64,000 nucleotides of DNA from Xanthobacteraceae bacterium. Its GTDB lineage: Bacteria > Pseudomonadota > Alphaproteobacteria > Rhizobiales > Xanthobacteraceae. Location of the stretch: assembly GCA_031291445.1 (NCBI GenBank), contig JARLJA010000047.1, forward strand, positions 1 through 64,000, read 5' to 3'. The position numbers and the translations under genes were made by a program. Positions 18,221 to 28,378 of the stretch are shown here, in pieces. The notes under the pieces were generated by a model that was not told the DNA's origin, did not search any database, and was given only the letters and a program-made list of their open reading frames with translations. Numbering within the stretch: position 1 is the stretch's first letter; every line of letters starts with the position of its first letter.

Positions 18221-21200
18221 ATGGCGAATACTCCAAAGAAGGTGAAAGATCCCACCGAAGTGGCGCTGTCGGCCATTCAGGAGGCGCTGAACATCAGCGA
18301 CGTCGGCGAGCCTTCGCGGCGGGACAACGGACGGGACAGCGGTGGCGCTTCGGGCGCGGCCTCGCCGTCGCCTTCGTACCAGAACGCCATTTCCGAGCCG
18401 CGGGTCGACTTCGAGCCGGCCGGCGACCGCGAGCCGATCCGCGCGGCCAACGATGACCGCGAGACCATCGGCCAGCTGCTCCAGGCCATCCAGAAGGGCC
18501 GTCCCGGCCGCAACGTCTACACCGTCGCCAGCCTGTTCTCCGGCATCTGGATCGTTGGCGTCGGCCTCCTGATCCTGGGCTTCCTGCCGTCGCTGCAGGC
18601 GATGCTCGGACAGGGCGTCGGCGGCACCCTCGCCCTGGTCGGGATGGTGGCGCTGGTGTTCGCGCCGGTCATGTTGTTCTACTTCCTCGCCAGCCTGACC
18701 TGGCGCGGCCAGGAGCTGCGCATGATCGCGCAATCCATGGCTCAGGTCGCCCTGCGGTTTTCCGACGTCGAGGGCTCCGCCAGCGATTCCATGGTGACCG
18801 TCGGTCAGGCCATCCGTCGCGAGGTCGCGGCGATGGGCGACGGCATCGAGCGCGCGGTCGCGCGGGCCGGCGAGCTCGAAACCCTGGTCGCCAACGAGGT
18901 CGCCGCCCTGGAGCGCGCCTACAGCGACAACGAAGTCCGGATCCGCGCCCTGCTGCAGGACATCGCGCACCAGCGCGACAACCTGGTCGGCCAGGCCGAG
19001 CAGGTCCGCAACGCGATCTCCGGCGTCCAGATCGACCTGCGCCAGGACATCTCCGTGATCTCCGACGCCATCGCCTCGCGCGTCGACGAGGTCGCGCGCA
19101 CCATCACCACGACGCTCGAGGAACGCGGCGAGCACATCACGCGGGCGCTGAGCAACGCCGGCGACACCATGATCCTCGCGCTCGGCGAGCGCGGCGGCGA
19201 CCTGCTCGACCGCCTCGAGGAAGCCAGCGCCGAGACCACCCGCGCGGTGCTCGATGCCAGCGAACGCCTCACCGCCAGCCTGAACTTCAAGACCGGCGCG
19301 GTGCACGACGAGTTCGTCGAGCTCGCCGACCGCGTGCACGATCTCCTGAACGAGCGTCTCGACCGCGTCACCCGCGACTTCTCCGAGCAGTCCACCACCA
19401 TCGTCGACAGCATTTCCCAGCGCACCGAGCAGGTCCACGACTCGCTCAAGGCCACCAGCGACTCGCTGCTGGTCGAGCTCGACCTGCGCAGCGGCGACAT
19501 GGTGACCAAGATCGACGATGCCGCGCAGCGCATGGCCAGCCACATCGTCACCAGCGGCGACAAGGCGAGCGAGGCGCTCGACCTCACCGTCAACACGCTG
19601 GTCACCAAGGTGATCGGCCAGACCGAAACCGCCCACGACACCCTGAGCGCGCAGATGGCGGCGTTCGACAACCTGGTGCGCGAGCAGGGCTCGGAGCTGG
19701 CGGAGAAGTTCGCCCGAGACTCCGGCACGCTGGGCGCGCTGATCACCCGCCACATCTCCGAGTTCGACCGCACCGTGAAGACCTTCGGCGGCGAGATCGT
19801 CGAGCGCATGGGCGAGCGCACGCAGAGCCTCACAGACACCCTGAAGGACTACGTCGACACCTTCGACGGCCGCGTGACCTCGCATGCGGGCCAGATCAAC
19901 GGCGCCCTCGACGAGCGCCTCGCCGGCTTCCAGACCGCGCTGGAATCGCGCGTCACCAATCTCGGCCTGTCGCTCGACACCCGGATCAGGGCGTTCGACG
20001 AGACCGTCGACACCCGGATTAAGACATTCGACGAGACCGTCGACAGCCGTGTCCAGGCGCTCGAGAACTCCTTCGACAACCGCGCCAGGTCGATCACCGA
20101 GGTCATCGATACCCGCCTGCACGACCTGACCAACACCCTCAACGGCGGCACCGCCCATGCGATCGAAACCCTGAACGACAAGGCCGCGACGCTGACCGCT
20201 TCGCTCAACGAGGGAACCGGACAGATCGTCGCCGCGCTCGACGGCCGCATCGCCACCCTCACCTCGTCGCTCGCCCAGGGCACCAGCCACGCCATCGACG
20301 CCATCGACCAGCGCATCAACAACGTCACCGAGACCATCGACGGCCGCAGCATGAATCTGGTCGACACCGTCACGGCGCGCTTCCAGGCGATCCATGACGG
20401 ACTCGACACCCGGGTCGGCGCAGTGGCCAGCGACATCGAGACGCGCGTGGCGCAGTTCGAGAACCTGCTGGGCACCCGCATCGAGGCCGTCGCAGTCCGC
20501 ATCGAAACCGGCGGCCGCCAGGCCAGCGACGTGCTGGTGGCGCGCGCCGAGGAGCTCTCGCAGGGCATTCGCAGCCGCGTCCAGGAGGCCGAGCACGCGC
20601 TGATCACCCTGGTGAACTCGACGACGGAATCGCTGCAGACCGGCACGCGGCAGGCGCGCGACACCCTGTCGACGGTGTCCGGCGAAGTCGGCAGCGCCCT
20701 GCGCGCTGCCGCCTCCGACGCCGAACGCACGCTGGTGGCGACCGGCGGGTCCGCCGTCGCGGCGATCCTGGGCGGCGTCCACGAAGCCCAGACCACCCTG
20801 CTCTCCGCCTCCGACCAGGCACTGGCCCGCACCCGCGAGCTTTCGGTGGAGATTTCCCGCACGCTCGGCGGCGCCAGCAGTTCGACCGCGGAAGCGGTGC
20901 TGACCAGCGCCCGCGACGCCCAGACCACCCTGATCAGCGCCTCCGAGCAGGCGCTCGCCCGCGCCAGGGAGCTGTCGAACGAGATCGAACGCACCCTCGG
21001 CGGCGCCACCTCGCTGACCGCGGACGCCGTGATGACCAGCGCCCGTGACGCCCAGACCACCCTGATCAGTGCCTCCGAGCAGGCGCTCGCCCGCGCCAGG
21101 GAGCTGTCGAACGAGATCGAGCGCATGCTCGGCACTGCCAGCACCTCGACCGCGGAAGCGGTGCTGACCAGCGCCCGCGACGCCCAGTCGACGCTGCTGA

Positions 21201-23986
21201 CCACGTCGGAGCAGACGCAGGCCCGGGCCAAGGAGCTCGCGACCGAAATCGAGCGCACGCTGAGCAGCGCCGGCGCGCTGACCGCCGAAACCGTGCTCAC
21301 CAGCGCCCGCGACGCCCACACCATGCTGCTCAAGGTCGCTTCCGACACCGCCAACCAGGCCAGGGTGCTGTCCGCCGACATCGAGAAGACCGTCACGACC
21401 GCGGGCGCGAGTTCGGCCGAGGCCGTGCTGGCCTCCAGCCGCGAGGCCCACAACACCCTGCTCACCGCGGGCGCGAGCACGGCCGAGGCCGTGCTGGCCT
21501 CCAGCCGCGAGGCCCACAACACCCTGCTCAAGGTGGCCTCCGACACCGCGGTCCAGGCCCGCAACCTCGCGACCGACGTCGAGCGGACGCTGACCGGCGC
21601 CGGCGCCGCAGCGGCGGCGCTCGTCGCCAACAGCGTGCAGGACGTGCAGACCACCCTGCTGACGGCTTCGACCGAGGCCGCGACGCAGATCAGGACGCTG
21701 ACCGGCGACATCGAGCGCACGGTCCAGGCCGCCGGCAGCAACACGGCGGAATCACTGCTGGCGAGCGCCCGCGACGCGCAGAACGCGCTGCTCGCCACCG
21801 CCGGCGAGACCTCCAAGCACCTCAAGACGGTGTCGGGCGACATCGAGCGTACCGTTACCACGGCCGCCACGACCGCGACCGAAGCGCTGCAGCAGAGCGC
21901 GCGCGGCGCCCAGCACGCCATCGCCGCGGCGTCCAACGAGGCCAGCGCCTCGCTCGCCGCCGCCTCGAGCAGCGCCAGCGCCGCGATCATCGGCGCGTCG
22001 ACCGAGGTCAACAGCGCCCTGATCGCAGCGTCCAACGACGCCAGCACCAAGGTCAAGTCGACCTCCAGCGAGATCGAGCGCTCGATCCTGACGGTGACCG
22101 GCCAGTTCGGCACCGTTCTGGTCGGCAAGACCGAGGAGATCGTGTCCGGCGTCAAGCAGCAGGCCGACCGCCTGACCCAGATCGTCGACGCGTCGCGCGG
22201 CAGCCTGGTGCAGGCGCTCACCGACCGCGGCAACCAGATGAACATCGAGATCCGGCGCGCCACCGAGGAGGCTCTCAAGGCCATCGAGGGCAAGAGCTCG
22301 ACCTTCTCGCAGTCGCTGGTCAAGAACTCGACCGACCTGGCGCGCACCATCGCCACCGCCGGCGAAGTCGCGACCGGCGCCGTCAACAAGTCGCTCAAGG
22401 ACATCGAGCAGACCACCCGCGTGGCGATCGACCAGTCCCGCCAGGTGGCGACCGCCGCGGTCACCGAGATGCAGGAGACCAGCAAGATCCTGCGCACCGA
22501 CACCGTGGCCCTGTTCGAGCGCCTGCGCGAGGGCAACATCCTGCTCCAGGAGGTGCTGACCGGCGCCCACGAGAACCTCAACTCGCTGGAACAGGCCCTG
22601 GTCACCCGGGTGTCCGAGTTCGTCGCCACCATGAACGACGTCACCCTGCGCAACGGCGCCGCCACCGGCGCGCTGGAGGATCAGCTCAACGACTTCACCG
22701 CCAAGACCTCGGGCGCGCTCGAACACCTCGGCGCGCTGTCGAGCCAGTTCGCTTCGCACGGCGAAGCCCTGGTCGACGCCGCGGCGCTGATCGAGCGCAG
22801 CAACAAGGCCACCAACCAGACGGTGGCCGAGCGCAAGGCCGACCTCGAGTCGCTGGTGACCACCATCGACCTGCGCACCACCGATCTCGACCAGCGGCTG
22901 ACGCGCTTCACCGGCCTGCTCGACGACTCGCTGGCGGCCGCCGAGGCGCGCGCCCGCGACATCGCCCGGGTGGTGGCGGAAACCGCCGGCGCCGGCGCGA
23001 GCGCGATTTCCCGCCAGTTCGAGGCGGTGCGCAGCGCAACCGAGGAAGAACGCCGCCACACCGAGCAGGTGATGACCGAGCTCTACACCCAGAACACCGA
23101 GCAGGTCGAAACCCTGTTCCGGCAGTCGGCGGACAAGTTCGCCACCGTCGTGCAGAACATGAAGCAGATGGCTGCCGAGATGCACCAGGAGCTCGAGGCG
23201 ACGCGCGCCGAGCTGCGGCGCGGCGTGCTCGAGATCCCGCAGGAGACCGCCGACAACACGGCCCAGATGCGCAAGGTGATCGTCGACCAGATCGAGGCGC
23301 TCGCCGAGCTCAACCGCATCGTCGCCCGCCATGGCCGTGGTCTCGACGTCACCCCGGCGTCCACGGGCCGCGCCTATCAGCAGCGCGACGAGGAGCCGGT
23401 GCTGGCGGCCGTCGGCGGCCGCAGCGCGGAGGCGCCGCGTCCGGCGCCGCGCCGTGACAACGGCAGCGCGTCGACCCTGCCGCCGCCGGATCTCGGCGCT
23501 CCGCCCGCCCCGCGCCGCACCGAGGCGCCCCCGGTCAGCCCCGGCGCCGAACAGAGTGGTGACGGCTGGCTGTCGAACCTGCTCAACCGCGCCGAGACGC
23601 CGGCCGAACCCTCGCGCAACCGGGTCGCGCCGCAGCCGGCGCGGACCGCGAACCCGCTGGACTCCCTGACGCTGGACATCGCCCGCCTGCTCGACCGCGA
23701 CCTCGCCGCCGAGATGTGGGACCGCTACCAGCGCGGCGAGCGCAAGGCCTTCACCAAGCGGCTCTACACCCCCGCCGGCCAGAAGGCGTTCGACGAGGTC
23801 AGCCGCAAGTATCGCGCCGAGCGCAACTTCAAGCAGACGGTGGACCGCTACATCGCGGAATTCGAGCGGCTGCTCGACGAGGTGGCACGCGACGAACGCG
23901 GCCCGGCGGCGCTGCGCAGCTACCTGACCTCGGAGACCGGGCTGGTCTATACCCTGCTCGCCCACGCCGCCGGCCGGCTCGGCTGA
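18221..23986 (+). CDS. gpr: Giant apolipoprotein-repeat membrane protein, GPR/RgsE-like growth-pole-ring protein
   Basis: Predicted 1921-residue protein. A Ser/Asp-rich cytosolic N-terminus is followed by two transmembrane helices (about residues 101-124 and 137-160), about 1550 residues of helical coiled-coil/apolipoprotein A1/A4/E-like repeats, a Pro-rich linker (about 1710-1810) and a conserved C-terminal domain (about 1817-1921: [55 protein letters not shown]). This layout matches GPR of Agrobacterium and RgsE of Sinorhizobium, which form a ring at the growing pole and are needed for unipolar growth. Residues 851-1224 are exact 44-residue repeats. A terminator follows, and a CtrA-type box lies upstream. 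Assignment rests on architecture and remembered C-terminal similarity. Confidence 0.75.
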   Translation: MANTPKKVKDPTEVALSAIQEALNISDVGEPSRRDNGRDSGGASGAASPSPSYQNAISEPRVDFEPAGDREPIRAANDDRETIGQLLQAIQKGRPGRNVYTVASLFSGIWIVGVGLLILGFLPSLQAMLGQGVGGTLALVGMVALVFAPVMLFYFLASLTWRGQELRMIAQSMAQVALRFSDVEGSASDSMVTVGQAIRREVAAMGDGIERAVARAGELETLVANEVAALERAYSDNEVRIRALLQDIAHQRDNLVGQAEQVRNAISGVQIDLRQDISVISDAIASRVDEVARTITTTLEERGEHITRALSNAGDTMILALGERGGDLLDRLEEASAETTRAVLDASERLTASLNFKTGAVHDEFVELADRVHDLLNERLDRVTRDFSEQSTTIVDSISQRTEQVHDSLKATSDSLLVELDLRSGDMVTKIDDAAQRMASHIVTSGDKASEALDLTVNTLVTKVIGQTETAHDTLSAQMAAFDNLVREQGSELAEKFARDSGTLGALITRHISEFDRTVKTFGGEIVERMGERTQSLTDTLKDYVDTFDGRVTSHAGQINGALDERLAGFQTALESRVTNLGLSLDTRIRAFDETVDTRIKTFDETVDSRVQALENSFDNRARSITEVIDTRLHDLTNTLNGGTAHAIETLNDKAATLTASLNEGTGQIVAALDGRIATLTSSLAQGTSHAIDAIDQRINNVTETIDGRSMNLVDTVTARFQAIHDGLDTRVGAVASDIETRVAQFENLLGTRIEAVAVRIETGGRQASDVLVARAEELSQGIRSRVQEAEHALITLVNSTTESLQTGTRQARDTLSTVSGEVGSALRAAASDAERTLVATGGSAVAAILGGVHEAQTTLLSASDQALARTRELSVEISRTLGGASSSTAEAVLTSARDAQTTLISASEQALARARELSNEIERTLGGATSLTADAVMTSARDAQTTLISASEQALARARELSNEIERMLGTASTSTAEAVLTSARDAQSTLLTTSEQTQARAKELATEIERTLSSAGALTAETVLTSARDAHTMLLKVASDTANQARVLSADIEKTVTTAGASSAEAVLASSREAHNTLLTAGASTAEAVLASSREAHNTLLKVASDTAVQARNLATDVERTLTGAGAAAAALVANSVQDVQTTLLTASTEAATQIRTLTGDIERTVQAAGSNTAESLLASARDAQNALLATAGETSKHLKTVSGDIERTVTTAATTATEALQQSARGAQHAIAAASNEASASLAAASSSASAAIIGASTEVNSALIAASNDASTKVKSTSSEIERSILTVTGQFGTVLVGKTEEIVSGVKQQADRLTQIVDASRGSLVQALTDRGNQMNIEIRRATEEALKAIEGKSSTFSQSLVKNSTDLARTIATAGEVATGAVNKSLKDIEQTTRVAIDQSRQVATAAVTEMQETSKILRTDTVALFERLREGNILLQEVLTGAHENLNSLEQALVTRVSEFVATMNDVTLRNGAATGALEDQLNDFTAKTSGALEHLGALSSQFASHGEALVDAAALIERSNKATNQTVAERKADLESLVTTIDLRTTDLDQRLTRFTGLLDDSLAAAEARARDIARVVAETAGAGASAISRQFEAVRSATEEERRHTEQVMTELYTQNTEQVETLFRQSADKFATVVQNMKQMAAEMHQELEATRAELRRGVLEIPQETADNTAQMRKVIVDQIEALAELNRIVARHGRGLDVTPASTGRAYQQRDEEPVLAAVGGRSAEAPRPAPRRDNGSASTLPPPDLGAPPAPRRTEAPPVSPGAEQSGDGWLSNLLNRAETPAEPSRNRVAPQPARTANPLDSLTLDIARLLDRDLAAEMWDRYQRGERKAFTKRLYTPAGQKAFDEVSRKYRAERNFKQTVDRYIAEFERLLDEVARDERGPAALRSYLTSETGLVYTLLAHAAGRLG
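20771..21892 (+). repeat. Eight 132-bp coding repeats plus one 66-bp half unit inside the GPR-like gene
   Basis: Full units begin at 20771, 20903, 21035, 21167, 21299, 21497, 21629 and 21761; each encodes 44 residues starting near [10 protein letters not shown] and containing [11 protein letters not shown] half unit of exactly 66 bp (22 residues) sits at 21431-21496 and is nearly identical to 21497-21562. Units at 20903 and 21035 are almost identical in DNA. A 44-residue period is four 11-mers, the apolipoprotein helix periodicity. Confidence 0.9.
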
Positions 23987-24020
23987 TCGGCGACCACCGC
24001 AGCGCGATGCGAAAACAAGA

Positions 24021-24047
24021 AGCGGAGGCGAACGCCTCCGCTTTTTT
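24021..24047 (+). terminator. Intrinsic terminator after the GPR-like gene
   Basis: A perfect inverted repeat agcggaggcg / cgcctccgct with a 2-nt centre is followed by a run of six T residues. It lies 35 bp past the GPR-like stop and separates that gene from aqpZ. Confidence 0.9.
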
Positions 24048-24218
24048 CTTTGCCGATGTGAACTGCCCTTCGGCTCGGCCTCCATGCGACGCCGATCAGC
24101 CGTGGAACCGGGCGGCATGACCTGCGCTGCATCGCACGCGGCACCCGGCGCGATGCGGCGTGTTGAGAATCGACCCGAGACGGATAAGACTGCAGCCATC
24201 AATGATGGAGAGACTCTC

Positions 24219-24914
24219 ATGCGCGACGACATGCAGCGGCGGCTGACTGCAGAATTCATCGGGACGTTCTGGCTTGTGTTCGGAGGCTGCGGCGCCGCCG
24301 TCGTCTCGGCCGGGTTTCCCCAGCTCGGCATCGGCTTCACCGGCGTCGCATTCGCCTTCGGGTTGACCGTCCTGACCATGGCCTATGCGGTCGGCCATAT
24401 TTCCGGCGGCCATTTCAATCCCGCGGTGACGCTCGGCCTGTGGGCCGCCGGGCGCTGCGCCAGCAAGCACGTGGTGCCCTACATCGTCGTGCAGATCGTC
24501 GGCGCGATCCTCGCCTCCGCGGCGCTCTACTTCATCGCCTCCGGCAAGCCCGACTGGGTCGCCGGCGGTTTCGCCTCGAACGGTTACGGTGACCTGAGCC
24601 CGTCGCATTTCAGCGTGACCGCCTGCTTCGCCGCCGAGCTGCTGCTGACATTCTTCTTCCTGACGATCATCATCGGCACGACGTCGAAAGGCGCGGCGAG
24701 CGGCTTTGCGGGCATTCCGATCGGCCTCGGGCTGACGCTGATCCACCTGATCTCGATCCCGATCACCAACACGTCGGTCAATCCGGCCCGCAGCATCGCG
24801 CCGGCGCTGTTCGCGGGGAGCCCCTACATCGCGCAGCTGTGGCTGTTCATCGTCGCGCCCATCCTCGGTGCTCTCGTCGCCGGCTGGCTTTCACGCATGC
24901 TCCACGAAGACTGA
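24219..24914 (+). CDS. aqpZ: Aquaporin Z
   Basis: Water channel of the inner membrane. The 231-residue product has six transmembrane helices and the two pore motifs NPA at 67-69 (HFNPAV) and 188-190 (SVNPARS), with the selectivity Arg191 and a small/His-type filter typical of water-specific AqpZ rather than glycerol facilitators (which are longer). GGAGAG lies about 8 nt before the ATG at 24219; a second ATG at 24231 is possible. Monocistronic between two terminator-like structures. Confidence 0.95.
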   Translation: MRDDMQRRLTAEFIGTFWLVFGGCGAAVVSAGFPQLGIGFTGVAFAFGLTVLTMAYAVGHISGGHFNPAVTLGLWAAGRCASKHVVPYIVVQIVGAILASAALYFIASGKPDWVAGGFASNGYGDLSPSHFSVTACFAAELLLTFFFLTIIIGTTSKGAASGFAGIPIGLGLTLIHLISIPITNTSVNPARSIAPALFAGSPYIAQLWLFIVAPILGALVAGWLSRMLHED

Positions 24915-24930
24915 GGAGCGCGGCGCAAGC

Positions 24931-24957
24931 GGCCGCCGGCGCAACACGCCGGCGGCC
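24931..24957 (+). terminator. GC-rich hairpin after aqpZ
   Basis: Perfect 11-bp arms ggccgccggcg / cgccggcggcc with a 5-nt loop, 17 bp past the aqpZ stop. There is no T run, so it may be an mRNA 3' stabiliser or a weak terminator. Confidence 0.5.
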
Positions 24958-25051
24958 CCTGCGATTGGTCAATTTAACCTTGCCGCGATCCCCGCCGCTC
25001 TCCGCGAACGGCTTAGAGCACCCTTAAAGGAAGTGCCTCCACCCTCCGGGG

Positions 25052-25186
25052 ATGAAGGCGATCACAGCAGCAACGTCCCTCACGCTCATGGTCCTGAACT
25101 GGTGGGACCAGGCCTACAATCACGGGGCCTATGCCCGCGGGCTCGAGTACATGATCGTGTCGCTGCGGCACGGCCTGGGATTCTGA
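25052..25186 (+). CDS. Possible small membrane-associated protein (44 residues)
   Basis: An ATG at 25052, preceded at once by CCGGGG, opens a 44-codon frame. The product has one hydrophobic N-terminal segment (TSLTLMVLNWWDQAYN) and a basic, amphipathic C-terminus (ARGLEYMIVSLRHGLGF). The layout, a short hydrophobic start followed by LNWWD, resembles small uncharacterised proteins of this group of bacteria. It fills the otherwise empty 300 bp between aqpZ and mlaD and converges on mlaD. Evidence is composition and plausibility only. Confidence 0.4.
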   Translation: MKAITAATSLTLMVLNWWDQAYNHGAYARGLEYMIVSLRHGLGF

Positions 25187-25232
25187 GCATCCGCGCGGCG
25201 CCCATCCGCGAGCCGTGGCACCGCCCCGGCCC

Positions 25233-26147
25233 TCACCGCTCCCGCGCGCGGGCGTCGGCGGCGGAGCGGGCTTCGGAGGGGACTCGGACCACCGATCGCG
25301 GCTGCCCCGCCGGCTGCGACGAGTCGGAATTGCTGGCGCCGAACAGCACCCGGGTCGGGTTCTTGTCGAAATTGTTGACCGCCCGGTCGATATCCTCGAG
25401 CGTACGCCGCCCCTCCGCCATCAGCCCGCCGAAGTCCTTGGTGCCCGAGGCGATGAACTTGTTGACGCCGGCGGAAATGTCCGCGGTGCGCTTGTCGAGG
25501 TTGTCGGCCAGATCCTTGATCGACTTGACCGAGGCGGTGAGCTGGCCGCCGTCCTTGCCGCCGACCAGGGCGTCGACGCCGGTCATGATGCTGTCGATGC
25601 GCTCCGAATTCTTGGCCAGCGCCGCGGTGAAGGCCTCGAGGTTGTGCAGCGAGGTGCGCACGGCCTCCTGATTGTCGCTGACCAGCCGGTTGAGGGTCTG
25701 CACCGAGGAGCGCACCGATTCCATGATGTCCTGGGTGGCGCTGAGGTCGGCGGTGAGCGTCGGAATGCCTTTTTCGCCCGGAGGCACCTCGGGCGCATCG
25801 GGCGAGCCGCCCTTGAGCGAGATCGCCGCGACGCCGGTGATGCCCTGGAACTCGAGGCCGACCAGGGTGTCCTGGCGGATCGGCGCGCCCTTGTCGATCG
25901 CCGCGAGCGCGATCACCCGCTTCGGGTCGTCGATCTTGACCGACGTCACCTCGCCGATCCGGATGCCGTTGAAGTTGACGTTGGCACCGGTGCGCAGGCC
26001 CGAGGCCGAGCCCTCGAAGATGACCCGCAGCGGGCTGCGCTGCTTGGCGGCGTGCAGGCTCTGGAACCACATCACGAAGCCGAAGCCGCACAGCAGCACC
26101 GCCAGGGTGAAGAACCCGATGAGCACGTAATTGGCGCGCGTTTCCAT
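25233..26147 (-). CDS. mlaD: MlaD-family substrate-binding protein of a phospholipid transporter
   Basis: Periplasmic, membrane-anchored lipid-binding subunit of an Mla-type ABC system. The 304-residue product has one N-terminal transmembrane helix (about 7-27), an MCE domain (about 37-115: SPLRVIFEGSASGLRTGANVNFNGIRIGEV), and a long helical region with coiled-coil potential to about 260, then a disordered tail. It is longer than E. coli MlaD (183 residues), as is usual for rhizobial MCE proteins. GGGAG precedes the ATG by 7 nt. Last gene of mlaE-mlaF-mlaD, 14 bp after mlaF. Confidence 0.88.
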   Translation of the reverse strand: METRANYVLIGFFTLAVLLCGFGFVMWFQSLHAAKQRSPLRVIFEGSASGLRTGANVNFNGIRIGEVTSVKIDDPKRVIALAAIDKGAPIRQDTLVGLEFQGITGVAAISLKGGSPDAPEVPPGEKGIPTLTADLSATQDIMESVRSSVQTLNRLVSDNQEAVRTSLHNLEAFTAALAKNSERIDSIMTGVDALVGGKDGGQLTASVKSIKDLADNLDKRTADISAGVNKFIASGTKDFGGLMAEGRRTLEDIDRAVNNFDKNPTRVLFGASNSDSSQPAGQPRSVVRVPSEARSAADARARER

Positions 26148-26161
26148 ACTCGTACTCCCGC

Positions 26162-26923
26162 CTAACTCGCCAGCGCGCGTGCGCGCGGTCCATGAAAATA
26201 GGCCTGCAGCCAGGGATGCTGCGAGGCCAGCATGTCGCTCATGGTGCCGTCGGCGATCACCTTGCCGTCGCCCAGCACCGCGATGCGGTCGCACGCGGTG
26301 TGGAGACTGTCGAGGTCATGCGTGACCATGAAGACCGTGAGACCCAGCGTCCGCTGCAGGGTCCGCACCAGTTCGTCGAAATCGCCGGCACCGATCGGAT
26401 CAAGTCCCGAGGTCGGTTCGTCGAGGAACACGATCTCGGGCTCGAGCGCGAGCGCGCGCGCCAGCGCCACCCGCTTGATCATGCCCCCGGACAGCTCCGA
26501 GGGAAAGCGGCCCGCAACATCGGGCTTCAGCCCCACCATCGCCAGCTTGGCCAGGGTGATTTCGTCGAGCAGACGCGGCGATACGTTGAGGTATTCGCGC
26601 AGCGGAAACTGGATGTTCTGCCGCACCGAGAGCGAGGAGAACAGCGCCCCGTGCTGAAACAGCACGCCCCAGCGCCGCTCGACGCCGCGCCGGGTGGCGG
26701 CATCGGCGGTACCCATGTCGGTGCCCAGCACCTCGACGGTGCCGCCGAGCCTGGGCACCAGCCCGATGATGGTCCGCAGCAGCACCGACTTGCCGGCGCC
26801 GGAGGCGCCGACGAAGCCGAGGATCTCGCCGCGGCCGACGTCGAGGTGAAGGCCGTCCAGCACCCGGCGCGATCCGAACTGGACCGACACGTCGCGCACC
26901 CGGATGATCGCGTCGTCGGCCAT
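26162..26923 (-). CDS. mlaF: MlaF-family ABC transporter ATPase
   Basis: ATPase that powers the MlaE permease. The 253-residue product has Walker A GASGAGKS (39-46), a Q-loop QHGALFSSLSV, the signature LSGGMIKR, Walker B IVFLDEPTSGLDP and the switch His in MVTHD. The LFQHGALF and SGGM-(I/R)-KR forms are typical of MlaF. The ATG starts 2 bp after the mlaE stop, so translation is coupled. Systems of this kind move phospholipids between inner and outer membranes; direction cannot be told here. Confidence 0.92.
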   Translation of the reverse strand: MADDAIIRVRDVSVQFGSRRVLDGLHLDVGRGEILGFVGASGAGKSVLLRTIIGLVPRLGGTVEVLGTDMGTADAATRRGVERRWGVLFQHGALFSSLSVRQNIQFPLREYLNVSPRLLDEITLAKLAMVGLKPDVAGRFPSELSGGMIKRVALARALALEPEIVFLDEPTSGLDPIGAGDFDELVRTLQRTLGLTVFMVTHDLDSLHTACDRIAVLGDGKVIADGTMSDMLASQHPWLQAYFHGPRARALAS

Positions 26924-26925
26924 GG

Positions 26926-28059
26926 CTAGATCCCGATCGAGGCGAAGAAGATGGCGAACACGCCATCCATGACGATGACGAAGAAAATCGACTTCACCAC
27001 CGAGGCGGTGGTGTGCTGGCCGAGCGATTCCGCGCTGCCCTCGACCAGCAGGCCCTCGACGCTCGCGACCACGCCGATCACCAGCGCCATGAACGGCGCC
27101 TTGATCATGCCGACGGTGAAATGATGGATCGAGATCGACTCGCGCAACCGCGACAGGAAGGCGTCCGGATCGACCCCGCCATAGAGCCAGGCCACCATGC
27201 CGCCACCGTAGAGCGCCGACATGGCGCCGATGAAGGCGAGGCACGGCAGCGCCACCAGCAGCGCCAGGATGCGCGGCAGGATCAGGACCTCGACCGGATC
27301 GAAGCCCATGGTCCGCAGGGCGTCGATCTCCTCGCGCATCTTCATCGAGCCGAGCTCGGCGGTATAGGCGCTGCCCGAGCGCCCGGCCACCATGATCGCG
27401 ACGATCAGCACGCCGATCTCGCGCAGCACCAGGACGCCGAGCATGTCGACGACGAAGACGTCGGCGCCGAACTGCCGGAAATGGAACAGGCCCTGCTGGG
27501 CGATGATGCAGCCGATCAGGAAGGTGATGAGCATGATGATCGGCACCGCGCGCCAGCCGACCTGCTCGACGTGGTGGACCATCGAGGTCAGCCGGAACGT
27601 GGCCGGGCGCCGCAGCACGTTGCCGAACGCCACCACCAGTGCGCCGGTCATGCCGGCCAGGGCGACCATCATGTCGGCGATGTCGACGACGCTGCGGCCG
27701 ACATTTTCGGCCATCCCGACGATCGAGAAGCGCGGCGCCGGCGTGACCGCCACGCTGGCGACCCGGCGCACTTCGTCGACCAGGCTCGAATAGTCGTCGG
27801 ACAGCCCGGCGATCCGGGAGTCGGAGCCACCCTCGACCAGGCCGCGGCGCAGGCGCTCGATCAGCCAGGCGCCGAAGGTATCGAGCTTGGCGACTTTCGA
27901 CACATCGATCAGGACCGCGACCTGGCCGCGCTCGCCCTTTTCGGCGGTATCGATCATGCGCTCGATGACATGGGCATATTGGGCGGTCCAGACGCCCGAG
28001 GCGCGCAGCGCCACGCCGCCGCCGACCGTCACCCGCTCCAAGACCGGCTCGCCGCTCAC
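26926..28059 (-). CDS. mlaE: MlaE-family permease with fused N-terminal STAS domain
   Basis: Predicted 377-residue membrane subunit. The first 110 residues form a STAS domain (VAVLIDVSKVAKLDTFGAWLIERLRRG), the role filled by separate MlaB in E. coli. The rest is the MlaE permease with about five helices, the coupling-helix motif ELGSMKMREEIDALRTMG and a GGVDPDAF loop. The GTG at 28059 is chosen because GGAG lies 6 nt before it; a GTG at 28107 is an alternative with AGGGA at a short distance and would add 16 residues. First gene of the mlaE-F-D operon. Confidence 0.88.
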   Translation of the reverse strand: MSGEPVLERVTVGGGVALRASGVWTAQYAHVIERMIDTAEKGERGQVAVLIDVSKVAKLDTFGAWLIERLRRGLVEGGSDSRIAGLSDDYSSLVDEVRRVASVAVTPAPRFSIVGMAENVGRSVVDIADMMVALAGMTGALVVAFGNVLRRPATFRLTSMVHHVEQVGWRAVPIIMLITFLIGCIIAQQGLFHFRQFGADVFVVDMLGVLVLREIGVLIVAIMVAGRSGSAYTAELGSMKMREEIDALRTMGFDPVEVLILPRILALLVALPCLAFIGAMSALYGGGMVAWLYGGVDPDAFLSRLRESISIHHFTVGMIKAPFMALVIGVVASVEGLLVEGSAESLGQHTTASVVKSIFFVIVMDGVFAIFFASIGI

Positions 28060-28332
28060 GTCACTCCACTCCTGAAAATCCGGCCCCAGCTGATATCGCC
28101 GGCCCACGGTCCCTGCGATGCGTCATAACGCAGCTTCGCTGGGTTCAATCAAAGATCCATTAACCACGGACGGTGGCCTGCGACGCGACGTCGCCGCGGT
28201 CGCGAATTCCCGCGGACCCAGGTTCCCACGCTCCGCTCCCGGTCCTGGCAGCCGGTGCCGCCCGGTCGCAATCGCTCATCCCTTGTCCGGTTCCCGCCGG
28301 CGGGATTTACAGCCCCTTATATAAGCCCATAG

Positions 28333-28353
28333 TAGGGCAAAACGTATGCCCTA
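28333..28353. promoter_or_regulatory. Inverted repeat upstream of the dipeptide epimerase gene
   Basis: TAGGGCA-N7-TGCCCTA, two 7-bp arms with a 7-bp spacer (21 bp in all, close to two helical turns), 25 bp before the 28379 ATG. A TATATA hexamer at 28317-28322 sits just upstream. The shape fits an operator for a dimeric regulator near the start site; no regulator gene is adjacent. Confidence 0.4.
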
Positions 28354-28378
28354 TCGCCCGATTGGCCAGATTTCCTGA

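Noticed and set aside
18086-24379. Minus-strand frames of 1143, 938 and 875 codons opposite the GPR-like gene
   Set aside because: Repetitive antisense translations of the repeat-rich coding strand; the plus strand has membrane helices, a conserved C-terminal domain and a terminator.
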